Assembly: GCA_017960705.1 (NCBI GenBank)
Contig: JAGCYR010000070.1
Location: 1 to 8,794, forward strand
Length of the DNA: 8,794 nucleotides
Source of the DNA: Clostridia bacterium
GTDB lineage: Bacteria > Bacillota > Clostridia > Oscillospirales > CAG-272
Direction of reading: 5' to 3'
The notes beneath the pieces are model-generated. The model saw only the letters and a program-made list of their open reading frames with translations. It was not told the DNA's origin and did no database searches. This document shows, in pieces, positions 1-7,400 of this stretch. The position numbers and the translations under genes were made by a program. The first letter of the stretch is position 1. Each line of letters begins with the position of its first letter.

Positions 1-503
1 GCGAGGGTGGGGTCGGGCTTGATCGCCGCCATCGAGCAGGTGTTGACGATCCGACCGCCGCGTTTGAGGTAGGGGATGACCGCCTGCATGCAGAGGAAAA
101 CGCCCTTCATATTGACGTCGACGTTGAAGTCCCACTCCTTCTCGGAGAGTTTTTCAAAGGGAGCCATCGAGGACACGCCCGCGTTGCAGCAGACGATATC
201 CAGCCGACCGTATTTCTTCTGCACCTCTGCGAGCACCGCTTCGATCTCGGCTTTGTTCGTGACGTCGAGTTTGAAAGAGGAGTGCGCGGGGTTCCCGGGG
301 TAGGTTTCGAGCGACGTGACGGTAACTGCAGCCGCCTCCGCGTTGATATCGGTCGCGACCACGACGGCGCCCATTTTCGCCAGCCGCTGCGCAATCGCGG
401 CGCCCATATTCGGCGCGTGTTCGCCCTGCTGTTTCGGGTCGCATCCGACGCCGTAGCCCGCGCCGGTGATGAAAGCAACTTTTCCAAGGATCGAGGTTTC
501 CAT
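1..503 (-). CDS. Short-chain dehydrogenase/reductase (SDR), N-terminal part
   Basis: Partial gene: 167 codons are visible and the C-terminus lies beyond the left edge. The ATG at 503 is preceded by GGAGGA (511-516) at 7 nt. The family uses NAD(P)(H) to oxidise or reduce alcohols, ketones and sugars in the cytoplasm; the substrate cannot be read here. Seen: a Rossmann start with TGAGYGVG at residues 13-20, Asp at residue 52 after strand beta-2 (suggesting NAD rather than NADP), LDV at 79-81, the NAG motif at 107-109, the conserved Asn in VNMKG (131), and the catalytic Ser in TCSM (157). The YxxxK pair should lie just outside the window. Odd: about 13 extra residues (21-33) sit between the glycine motif and the following GAAIA helix, where most SDRs run straight on. 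The gene is divergent from a DeoR-type regulator, so a role in sugar or polyol metabolism is plausible inference. Confidence 0.9.
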   Translation of the reverse strand, partial: METSILGKVAFITGAGYGVGCDPKQQGEHAPNMGAAIAQRLAKMGAVVVATDINAEAAAVTVTSLETYPGNPAHSSFKLDVTNKAEIEAVLAEVQKKYGRLDIVCCNAGVSSMAPFEKLSEKEWDFNVDVNMKGVFLCMQAVIPYLKRGGRIVNTCSMAAIKPDPTL

Positions 504-565
504 ATCCTGTTCCTCCAATGATTGATTCGGGCGGGAGACGGTTCGCCCCCCCTTCCCCGATTTCC

Positions 566-594
566 ATTCTATCACCCTTTGCCCGACAATGCAA
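566..594 (-). promoter_or_regulatory. Predicted sigma-A promoter of the SDR gene
   Basis: On the minus strand, TTGCAT (589-594) and TAGAAT (566-571) are separated by exactly 17 nt. Transcription would begin near 559, giving a leader of about 55 nt before the ATG at 503. The prediction rests on sequence match only. Confidence 0.6.
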
Positions 595-614
595 GAAATG
601 TGCGATATTTTGAA

Positions 615-634
615 AAACGAACATTAAACGAACA
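615..634. promoter_or_regulatory. Candidate DeoR-family operator: CGAACA direct repeats
   Basis: AAACGAACA occurs at 615-623 and again at 626-634, one helical turn (11 bp) apart. The related ACGAAT lies at 653-658 and the inverted form TGTTCG at 673-678, inside the spacer of the regulator promoter. DeoR-family proteins often bind several short repeats near their own gene. The position between two divergent promoters fits control of both genes. Assignment to this regulator is inference. Confidence 0.4.
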
Positions 635-663
635 CAATTTTGCAAAAAATATACGAATAGCGG

Positions 664-692
664 TTGCATTCCTGTTCGATTCGTGTTATAAT
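664..692 (+). promoter_or_regulatory. Predicted sigma-A promoter of the DeoR-family gene
   Basis: TTGCAT (664-669) and a perfect TATAAT (687-692) are separated by 17 nt. The expected transcription start is near 699, which places the upstream GTG at 698 outside the mRNA and supports the ATG at 719 as the true start. Confidence 0.75.
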
Positions 693-703
693 CGGACGTG
701 AAA

Positions 704-709
704 GTGAGG
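704..709 (+). promoter_or_regulatory. Ribosome binding site deciding the DeoR-family start
   Basis: GTGAGG lies 9 nt before the ATG at 719. No comparable site precedes the in-frame GTG at 698. Confidence 0.6.
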
Positions 710-718
710 CGAGAAACG

Positions 719-1411
719 ATGGAACTGAACGAACGGCAGCGGGCGATCCTTCTGAAGCTGGACGAGACGGGCAGAGTGCGGGTCTCTTCGCTCTCGAATG
801 AGCTCTTTTTCAGCGAAATGACCATCCGGCGCGACCTTGAAAAACTCGAAAAAGCGGGACTGCTCAAACGGACCCACGGCGGCGCGATCGAGCACATGTC
901 GGGGCTGGAATACCCGGTCAATCTGCGTTCCGAGATCAATAAGGAACAGAAAAAGCACCTCGCCGCGCAGGCGAAGCGCTTTCTGTCCGACGGACAGCTG
1001 ATCTTTTTCAACAGTTCGTCGACCCTCGCGTACATCCTTCCCTATCTTGCCGACTACAAGAATATCCGGGTCGTGACCAATTCGGTCTACCTGCTTTCTC
1101 TGCTCGCGCAGATGCACGTCCCCGTATCCGTCACGGGCGGGCGGTACGACGAACACGAACAGTCGCTCTCGGGGCGGCAGGCGGAGGCGTTCCTCTCGGA
1201 GATCAATCCCGATATCGCGTTTCTGTCCTGCGAGGCGCTCTCGGACGACGGGCGGGTGACCGACAGCGACGAGGACCTTGCGGAGATCGCGAAGATCGCG
1301 GTCAAGAAGTCGCGGGTCTCGGTGATGCTGATGGATCGCTCGAAGATCGGAACCACCTGCGCGTACGACGTCTGCACGACCGATCAGCTCGACGGAGTGA
1401 TTCTCGTTTAG
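719..1411 (+). CDS. DeoR/GlpR-family transcriptional regulator
   Basis: Complete, 230 residues, a usual length for the family. These cytoplasmic repressors typically sense a phosphorylated sugar and control carbohydrate genes. Seen: an N-terminal winged helix opening with MELNERQRAILLKLDETGRV; the recognition helix SEMTIRRDLEKLEKAG at 32-47; and the hallmark RTHGGA at 51-56. The C-terminal sensor domain shows FFNSSSTLAY at 96-105 (many relatives have a D-S-G-T-T version), VVTNS at 118-122, TGGRY at 139-143, a Glu-led helix near 186-199 and MDRSKIG at 205-211. The start is the ATG at 719, with GTGAGG (704-709) 9 nt upstream. A GTG at 698 in the same frame is rejected because it sits at the predicted transcription start. 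The gene is divergent from the SDR gene, its most likely target. The altered effector-loop residues may mean an unusual ligand; this is inference. Confidence 0.92.
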   Translation: MELNERQRAILLKLDETGRVRVSSLSNELFFSEMTIRRDLEKLEKAGLLKRTHGGAIEHMSGLEYPVNLRSEINKEQKKHLAAQAKRFLSDGQLIFFNSSSTLAYILPYLADYKNIRVVTNSVYLLSLLAQMHVPVSVTGGRYDEHEQSLSGRQAEAFLSEINPDIAFLSCEALSDDGRVTDSDEDLAEIAKIAVKKSRVSVMLMDRSKIGTTCAYDVCTTDQLDGVILV

Positions 1412-1470
1412 TGCGGCGCGATAGTGCGGCTCGATAGTGCGTCGGCACATCATTGCGCAAGCACATCATT
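1411..1470. repeat. Short tandem and direct repeats behind the DeoR-family gene
   Basis: A 13-bp unit is present at 1411-1423 (GTGCGGCGCGATA) and 1424-1436 (GTGCGGCTCGATA), with a third start, GTGCG, at 1437-1441. GCACATCATT occurs at 1445-1454 and 1461-1470, separated by GCGCAA. GTGC (1437-1440) can pair with GCAC (1445-1448), so the stretch alternates short pairing segments with fixed linkers. The first repeat overlaps the last base of the stop codon. Confidence 0.7.
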
Positions 1471-1502
1471 GAAACGGAACAGCGCGGGCGCTGTTCCGTT
1501 TC
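1471..1502. terminator. Perfect 15-bp inverted repeat between convergent genes
   Basis: GAAACGGAACAGCGC (1471-1485) is followed by GG and then its exact reverse complement (1488-1502). It lies between the ends of two converging genes, so it can serve both. Neither side has a long T-tract, so it is at best a weak intrinsic terminator, or an RNA 3'-end stabiliser. Confidence 0.6.
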
Positions 1503-1508
1503 ACGTAT

Positions 1509-2885
1509 TCAGTTTACCGTGACGAGAGAGGATTCGTCAAGGCTGAAGCTCGCCGTGCCGGGGACGCCGTCTCTCAAGTAGGAGACCGTGACGGTTTCGC
1601 CCACGCGGCAGGTCAGCATAATGTCGACGGCGATATAGCTGCGGTCGATCGTGTACGTTTGGTCGCCGATCGTGATGGCGGTGATGACGTCGCCGGTTTT
1701 TAAGACGCCGTCGGCGGGTTTCCCGCTCTGGATGCCGGTCAGATACACGGTCTCGCGGATGCGGGCGGTCCCGGTCTCGGGATCGAAGTACGCCGCGGAA
1801 CCCGACACGCCGAGCGTGATGCCGAGCATACATTTCTTCGGGCTCGTGACCGTTTCGCCGTCGCAGGTCTCGATGATGTTGTCGGCGACGTAGGTCGCGA
1901 TGTTCGAGGGGATGGCGTAGCCGATGTTCTCGACCGAGCTGGACGAGACCTTTGCGTTGACGATGCCGATCAGCCGCCCGTCCTCACCGAAGAGCCCGCC
2001 GCCGCTGTTCCCCGAGTTGATCGCGGAATCGACGCGGAGCAGACGGTAGGAGACGATCGAGACGTTGTCGCACGCCTGCATCTGGATATACTCGGAATCG
2101 ACCGAAACGACGCCGCGCGTGACCGAGATCCCCTCGCCCTCCGCGTTGCCGATCGCGATGGCGGTATCGCCGACGGTGAGCAGATTCGAGTCCGCGACCG
2201 TGACGGCGAGCGCCGAGCTGTTTTTCAGGACCTCGCTGCCCGTGACCTTCAGGATCGCGATATCGTAGTTCATCGAGCCGCCGACGTAGGTCGCGCCTAT
2301 GGCGTAGCGCTCGCTCTCGCTGCCGTAGAGATAAACCTTGATCTCGTCGCTGATCTTATCCTCCGTGAGCGAGGCGTAGTAATAGACGACGTGGTAGTTG
2401 GTGATGATATAGGCGTCGCCGGTCTCCTTGTTCATCCGGTAGATCACGCCCGAGCCAGACTGGGTCGCGGTCTTTGTCGACGTGCCGCCCCCGCCCATTC
2501 CGAACCAGCCGCCGTACGACGTTACCTGATACTCAAAGGTGCAGGTGACGCTGACGCTGGCGAGCAGAGAGCTGCTGAGTTTTGCCGACGCGGGCGTGAC
2601 CCCGGCTTGGGCGAGATCGCCGTCGTCGTAGGAGAGATATTCCTTCAAAAAGGAGAGCAGATCGCCCTCGTAGCCCGCCTCTTTCGCCGCGGCGTAGACG
2701 GCGGAAAGCGTAAGGTCGTCGCCTTTCAGCGATTCGAGCCACGAGCTTTCGTCGCCCGTGTACCCGTTCTCCACCGCGATCTCGTACGCCGAAAGACCGC
2801 CCTTGCTCTCCCCGCCGGGGAGGGTGCAGGACGCAAGCGACAGAAGAAGCAGAAGCGGCAGAAGAAAAGCCAAAACCTTTTTCAT
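1509..2885 (-). CDS. HtrA/DegP-like serine protease, lipoprotein (trypsin domain + PDZ)
   Basis: Complete, 458 residues, predicted to cleave misfolded or specific proteins outside the membrane. Seen: a lipoprotein signal with a Leu-rich core and lipobox LASC, Cys20 being the lipidated residue; a linker at 32-55 of the type SAYEIAVENGYTGDESSWL; a trypsin-like domain with His165 (NYHVV), Asp208 (YDIAILKV) and Ser294 (SGNSGGGLFG); and a PDZ-like domain at about 353-450 with GIQSGKPADGVLKTGDVI. All three catalytic residues are present, so it should be active. The start is the ATG at 2885, which begins MKKVLAFLLP, with AAGGA (2897-2901) 11 nt upstream. A longer frame reaching 3005 would bury the signal peptide and extend past the predicted promoter. 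The gene is divergent from an AraC-family regulator, and control by it is possible but unproven. Gram-positive HtrA proteins are usually membrane-anchored by a helix; here a lipid anchor replaces it. Confidence 0.92.
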   Translation of the reverse strand: MKKVLAFLLPLLLLLSLASCTLPGGESKGGLSAYEIAVENGYTGDESSWLESLKGDDLTLSAVYAAAKEAGYEGDLLSFLKEYLSYDDGDLAQAGVTPASAKLSSSLLASVSVTCTFEYQVTSYGGWFGMGGGGTSTKTATQSGSGVIYRMNKETGDAYIITNYHVVYYYASLTEDKISDEIKVYLYGSESERYAIGATYVGGSMNYDIAILKVTGSEVLKNSSALAVTVADSNLLTVGDTAIAIGNAEGEGISVTRGVVSVDSEYIQMQACDNVSIVSYRLLRVDSAINSGNSGGGLFGEDGRLIGIVNAKVSSSSVENIGYAIPSNIATYVADNIIETCDGETVTSPKKCMLGITLGVSGSAAYFDPETGTARIRETVYLTGIQSGKPADGVLKTGDVITAITIGDQTYTIDRSYIAVDIMLTCRVGETVTVSYLRDGVPGTASFSLDESSLVTVN

Positions 2886-2943
2886 CTTAAAATCCGTCCT
2901 TTTCTCAAACAGATCCGGGAGTTCCCGGTCTTTTCCGTATTCT

Positions 2944-2952
2944 ATTGTAGCA
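2944..2952 (-). promoter_or_regulatory. Predicted extended -10 promoter of the protease gene
   Basis: The minus strand reads TGCTACAAT, i.e. TG-N plus a near-consensus -10 hexamer. No clear -35 box is spaced properly, as is common for extended -10 promoters. The leader to the ATG at 2885 would be about 50 nt. Confidence 0.5.
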
Positions 2953-3047
2953 TTGAGATAATACGAAACTGAAACGAGAAATTGATGATTCCGTGAACAA
3001 AACAAAAACTTTTTTATTAAATAGGAAGATTGATTTGTCGGAAACGC

Positions 3048-3076
3048 TTTACATTTGGTTTCGCTTTTGGTATAAT
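3048..3076 (+). promoter_or_regulatory. Predicted strong sigma-A promoter of the AraC-family gene
   Basis: TTTACA (3048-3053), a 17-nt spacer and a perfect TATAAT (3071-3076) preceded by TGG (3068-3070), giving an extended -10. A/T-rich sequence at about 2996-3022 upstream may act as an UP element. Two CGCTTT copies (3045-3050 and 3062-3067) overlap it. Confidence 0.75.
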
Positions 3077-3126
3077 AGAGACGGAAAATATCGGAATCGG
3101 CGACAAAACGAAAAGGAGATCACCGT

Positions 3127-3984
3127 ATGGCGAGCGAAAAGAACGCGGGACGGCAATTCCAATTTGAAATGACGGTACGGCACGGGGAGGGACGGCTGAT
3201 CCCCGCCTTCATCCGCGAGGGATGGATGTCGTTTCTCGGGGTACTGTCGGGAAAAGTGCGGATCCAGGCGGGGCTCTTCTCCCGCGAAGCGTCGGAGGGC
3301 GAGATCCTGTTCGTCGCTCCCTCGCGGCTCCTGTTCTGCGAGACGGTCGACGGACCCGCCGAGATCCGGCTGATGAGCTTTCACGAATCGATTTTGTCGC
3401 AGAATATGGACACGATCGAGACCGAGCTGCTCTATATGCTGACGGTGCAGGCGAAAAATCTGCTCTTTACCTTCAACGCGGAGCATCCCCTGCACGCGAA
3501 GCTGACTTCCCTGATGGACGCGGCGCAGGACGAATTTGAGGCGCACCAGGTCTGCTACGCCATGCCCATCCGCGCCAACCTCTACCTAATGATGACCGAG
3601 CTTCTCCGTCACTACGGCGGAGAGAAGCGCGGGGACGATCGGATGGTCTACCACAACGTGATGCGGATGAAGCCGGTGCTCGACCGGATCGAGTCCGACT
3701 ACGCCGGCAAAATGACCATCCCCTCGCTCGCCGCCGAGCTCTGCCTGACCCCCGACCACTTCACGCGCATCTTCCGCGAGGGCGTCGGCGTCCCGCCGGT
3801 CGAGTATATCAACCGCGTCCGGCTTCACCACGCGCTGGTCCTGCTCGCCGAAACCACGCTCCCCGTCTCCGACGTCGCGGAGAGATCCGGCTTCTTCAGT
3901 ATGCAGTACTTTTACCGCATCTTCCGCGAAACCCTCGGCAATTCCCCGCTGTCGTTCAGAAATCTGCTTTCACCGAAAGAATAA
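3127..3984 (+). CDS. AraC/XylS-family transcriptional regulator
   Basis: Complete, 285 residues, the normal size for the family with an N-terminal cupin-like sensor. The ATG at 3127 is preceded by AAGGAG (3113-3118) at 8 nt. Seen: a beta-rich N-terminal half (about 12-110) that resembles an AraC effector-binding cupin but has no motif naming the ligand; a helical linker at about 120-165; and two helix-turn-helix motifs, the first around 197-219 (MTIPSLAAELCLTPDHFTRIF), the second around 246-268 (PVSDVAERSGFFSMQYFYRIF), ending with the family's P-L-S-F-R pattern at 274-278. Regulators of this kind usually control carbohydrate use or surface functions. It is divergent from the HtrA-like protease and convergent with the surface-protein operon; either could be a target. 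This is inference from position. Confidence 0.93.
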   Translation: MASEKNAGRQFQFEMTVRHGEGRLIPAFIREGWMSFLGVLSGKVRIQAGLFSREASEGEILFVAPSRLLFCETVDGPAEIRLMSFHESILSQNMDTIETELLYMLTVQAKNLLFTFNAEHPLHAKLTSLMDAAQDEFEAHQVCYAMPIRANLYLMMTELLRHYGGEKRGDDRMVYHNVMRMKPVLDRIESDYAGKMTIPSLAAELCLTPDHFTRIFREGVGVPPVEYINRVRLHHALVLLAETTLPVSDVAERSGFFSMQYFYRIFRETLGNSPLSFRNLLSPKE

Positions 3985-4044
3985 TGACGTGAGCGCGAAG
4001 CGACGGAAGGGGCGAGCAAACGGTCTGTTTCTCTCTACGTGCCC

Positions 4045-4095
4045 CCTCCGTCCCGGCAAGCCGTGACACCTCCCCCGTAGGGGAGGCTACGGAGG
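4045..4095. repeat. Palindromic element able to fold as a three-way junction
   Basis: A closing stem CCTCCGT (4045-4051) pairs with ACGGAGG (4089-4095). It encloses two hairpins: CGGC/GCCG around AA (4054-4063) and CCTCCCC/GGGGAGG around CGTA (4069-4086). All three stems are perfect. It lies in a gene-free stretch (3985-4174) behind the AraC-family gene where nothing else was recognised. It resembles dispersed palindromic repeats of gut Clostridia genomes as I recall them; no search was possible. Confidence 0.6.
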
Positions 4096-4174
4096 AGCGA
4101 CGCGCAAACGGGATTCGACGGCGACGGGATCGAGAACGGGGAGAGGAAAACAAAAAATTCAAATAAAATCGAAG

Positions 4175-4204
4175 AAAACCACCCGCGGTTCCGCGGGTGG
4201 TTTT
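4175..4204. terminator. Bidirectional intrinsic terminator
   Basis: AAAACCACCCGCGG (4175-4188) and CCGCGGGTGGTTTT (4191-4204) form a perfect 14-bp inverted repeat around TT. The outer A:T pairs supply a T-run after the stem on either strand, longer on the minus strand. It can end the surface-protein operon from the right (stop at 4316) and the AraC-family gene from the left (stop at 3984). Confidence 0.88.
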
Positions 4205-4315
4205 CATCCTTAATTGCAATTTGCTATGCGAGGGTAGCGGAACAAAGCGGAAAGCACCAAGACTTGAAATAGTCCCATTTTTGTTTTCCGGTCTGTGCCG
4301 CCTGTCCCCGTCGTA

Positions 4316-4444
4316 TCAGAGGGAGCCGAAGTCGAAGCTATCCCAGTCGCCCTCTCCGAGGGTGCCGGCAGAGTTGAGCAGCATATCCTGATCAAGCACG
4401 ACGATCTTGATCTCGGCAGATTCAAAGGTTTTCTTTTCGTTCAT
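4316..4444 (-). CDS. Small acidic protein of 42 residues, function unknown
   Basis: The ATG at 4444 follows AAAGGAG (4453-4459) at the ideal distance of 8 nt, and the TGA is at 4316-4318. The protein starts MNEKKTFESAEIKIVVLDQD and continues with a Ser/Gly-containing stretch to a Gly/Asp/aromatic tail (EGDWDSFDFGSL, 31-42). It has a short charged start, one likely beta-strand (IKIVVL), an acidic end, no signal peptide, no membrane helix and no Cys. The gene begins 30 nt after the stop of the large surface-protein gene, and both end at the same terminator, so they form one operon. Third codon positions are GC-rich like its neighbours. Short proteins with a K/E-rich start, an E-I-x-x-x-x-x-D core and an acidic, Ser/Gly-rich tail are, as I recall, common and uncharacterised in gut Clostridia. 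No modification enzyme is nearby, so a RiPP precursor is not supported. Confidence 0.75.
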   Translation of the reverse strand: MNEKKTFESAEIKIVVLDQDMLLNSAGTLGEGDWDSFDFGSL

Positions 4445-4452
4445 TTCACAAT

Positions 4453-4459
4453 CTCCTTT
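4453..4459 (-). promoter_or_regulatory. Strong ribosome binding site of the 42-residue gene
   Basis: AAAGGAG on the minus strand, 8 nt before the ATG at 4444 and about 15 nt after the upstream stop codon. It is the main evidence that this short frame is translated. Confidence 0.75.
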
Positions 4460-4474
4460 CGATCAGTCGCTTGG

Positions 4475-7400
4475 TCAGGGTTTCAGTTCGTACCACATCG
4501 TGGCGGGGACGTATACGCCGGATTCGACCTCGAGCGTCGCAGGCGTGGGTGATGTGACCTTTTGAACGTCCTGCACGAAGTTGGAGCCGACGGTCACGGA
4601 GAAGTCTCCGATCTCGAAGTACCCCTTGCCCGACGTCATATTCATGTTGTTCAGGTACGCACTGTGGAGATACAGACTGTCGTTTTCGGTGTAGGTGATA
4701 CCGCCGTTGCCGTCGCACGCAGCCGAGAAGAGTTTGCGGTCCTGTTTGCCCGCTGCATCTTTCGTTTCTTTATGATCGGTCGCGTATGCATGGATGACGA
4801 GTGTGCCGTCAATGTAAACCCACATCTCAAGATTGTAGGTCGCGGCTGCTCCGCCCTTGACCGCGTCGACGTTGGTGACCTCGTTCCGATACCGGATGCT
4901 GATACGGTGCCAGCCCCACTGCTGGTCGCCCTGCGGCGTGCCGTCGCCGCCGTTGGCGCCGCCGAGGTTCGGGTACTCGTTCTTGTTCGTACCGAGTGTG
5001 GGATCTTTCGTAAACTTCGGATACGGGTTGTCTGCCTTGTTTTTGTCGATTCCACCCCATTCGAAGCCGCCGGCAAACGCGCAGTCGGATCCGGAAACGT
5101 TGTCAGCCATCGACCAATAAATGATGTTTTTATTGTAGTCGCCGGCGCCGGAACCGCTCGTCAGACGAACGTCCATATACTGCGCCCTTGCAGTACTCAA
5201 ATTGGTAAGCGATTCGTTCCAGAGGATCGAATACTCGATCAGGAGGTCGTTGCCCGGGGTATAGAAATGTTTGGAGCCGCGGATAGACCCGATCGTCGCC
5301 TTGTACGGATCGTAGCTCCCGTTGGTGGACGTCGTGAAGATCTGCACGTTGTGCTGGTACGGGATCGCCTGTTCGTCCACACCGCTGCAGTTCGCGCAGA
5401 CGCGTCTTTCAAGACCGTCGGAAAGCAGAGTCGGTACGCTGATCGTTTCGAACGCGCCGTAGGCGTGGAGACTCGGGTCGATCGGAAGGTTGACGGTCGA
5501 ATCGGGTTTGACCGCGCCGCAGAGGGTACAGTGGATCGATTGAGTCGCAGGAGTGCCACAGTCAGCCGAAGCGCTGGCGTCGTTGACGAGCGAGCCCCAG
5601 ACGTGCTCGTGCGCGTTGTAATAGGAGTAGTAGAACGCGCCGTTGAGATCGTCGCCGCCAACCGTCTCGGTACGCGCGGCAGGATTGTCGATCCGGGTCA
5701 CGTCCATAACGAAGTCCTGACCCGCGGTGCAATAGTAGTCACCGTACACGACGTAGGCGGTGCCGGCAGTAGTCTTCACGAACGGCATGCGGAGCCCGTG
5801 GATGTAGCGACTGGTGTCGATATCCTTATAGTACAGACCGTTGACCAGCGTATAGCCGTCGGCAGCGTCCTTGCGCACCGTGAAGAGCAAATTCTTCGAG
5901 TTCCAGTTCGTATCGGAATACGTTGCAGACGAAGCGTTCGAGTTCCGGAACAGCAGGACGCCGTCGATCGAAACCTCGACGTAGAGACGGTAGGTCGCGG
6001 CGGAACCGCTCTTGACCGCGGCTTCGTTCGTCAGTTCCTGATGGTAGCGGATCTGGACGCGGTGCCAGCCCCACTCGGGATGATCCTCGTCGTCACCGCC
6101 GATGTTCGGGAAGTCGGCGAAGGTATTGCCGGGGCAACTGTTGCCCGCAGCCTTGGTCTTCGACATGTTGGCGGGACCGTATTCAACGGTAAGCAGACCG
6201 CCGTATTCGTAACCGCCGGCAAACGCGCAGTCGGACCCTCTGGTGTTGTTCTTCAGCGACATCCAGACCAGGTCGTTGGCGTCGCCCGATCCGTCGGAGC
6301 TCTTGCAGATTCTCGTTTCGAGGACGTCATTGGTGCCGGTCGCGTCATCATCATACAGTCTCGCCAGCGTATCGTTCCAAAGGAAGGAATACTCGATCAA
6401 GAGGTCGTTGCCCTGTCCGTTGTTGGACGCATGCGGATAGAAGTGCTTGCCGCCGGAAAGGACAGTGCTGAACTGCATCTTCTCACCGTACTGAGTATTC
6501 GTCGTGGTGGTATAAGTCTTGACCGTCGGCTCGGTCGCCTCGGTCACGCGGTCGTCGGTTCCGCTGCAGTTTGCACAGGTGCGTCTTTCAAGACCGTCGC
6601 CCAGAATGGAGGGCAGGCGGACGGTTTCGTACGCGCCGTAGGCGTGGAGACTCGGGTCGATCGGAAGGTTGACGGTCGAATCGGGCTTGACCGCGCCGCA
6701 GACGGTGCAGTGGATCGACTGGGTCGCCGCATGCGCGCAGTCAGCCGCATGGCTGGCGTCGTCGACGAGTTCGCCCCAAACGTGGTCGTGGGAACCGACC
6801 GTGGTGTAGTAGAACGCGCCGTTGAAGTTCTGTCCGTCGACGACTTCGGTGCGCGCAGCGGGATTGTCGATCCGAGTGACCGGATAGACGAAGTCCTGTC
6901 CGCAGGTAACGAAGAAGTCGCCGTCAATAAAGTACACGTCGCTCACGCCCGCCTGGAAACCCACCAATTTGAACAGCAGGAACCAGTAGTTCCCGTTGAT
7001 ATCGGTGTAAACCAAATCGTCGCCGACCTTCTCGACGGTGTAGAGTTTGTAGGAAAAATCCGTGCCGCTCAAAATCGAGACGACCTGACCGTCGATATAG
7101 ATGGTGATGGTCTGTTTGTACTGCGCGGCAGCGCCGGAACTCTCGACCGCGGCAAGGTTGGTCACGTCCTCGTGGTACTTGATACCGATGCGGTGCCAAC
7201 CCCACTCGGGATGCAACTGATCGGTGCCTCCGAGGTTCGGGTAGGCGGAGTAGCTCTGCCCGTCCTGGTTCATATTCGGATAGGGGTTGCCAGGCTCGGA
7301 CGTCGAGAGCTGTCCGCAGGGGAACTCGAACGCGCCCGCGATCTTCGAGCCAGAGTTGTTGACGTCGTTGGTCAGACTGCAATACGCGATCGCTTTGAGG

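Noticed and set aside
698..718. GTG start at 698 for the DeoR-family gene
   Set aside because: It lies at the predicted transcription start and has no ribosome binding site; homologues of this family begin close to the M-x-x-x-x-R-Q motif at the ATG at 719.
686..1453. A 255-codon minus-strand frame opposite the DeoR-family gene
   Set aside because: Arg/His-rich translation with no family resemblance, lying opposite a gene with a clear promoter and conserved motifs.
2886..3005. An N-terminal extension of 40 residues for the protease starting at 3005
   Set aside because: It would place the lipoprotein signal inside the protein and extend upstream of the extended -10 promoter at 2944-2952.
3040..3053. 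A catabolite-response (CcpA cre) site at the AraC-family promoter
   Set aside because: GGAAACGCTTTACA resembles the consensus at the edges, but its centre is GC where the site needs CG, leaving three mismatches including the core.
4207..4275. A 22-codon minus-strand frame downstream of the 42-residue gene
   Set aside because: No ribosome binding site and no codon or composition signal; it reads into the terminator region.
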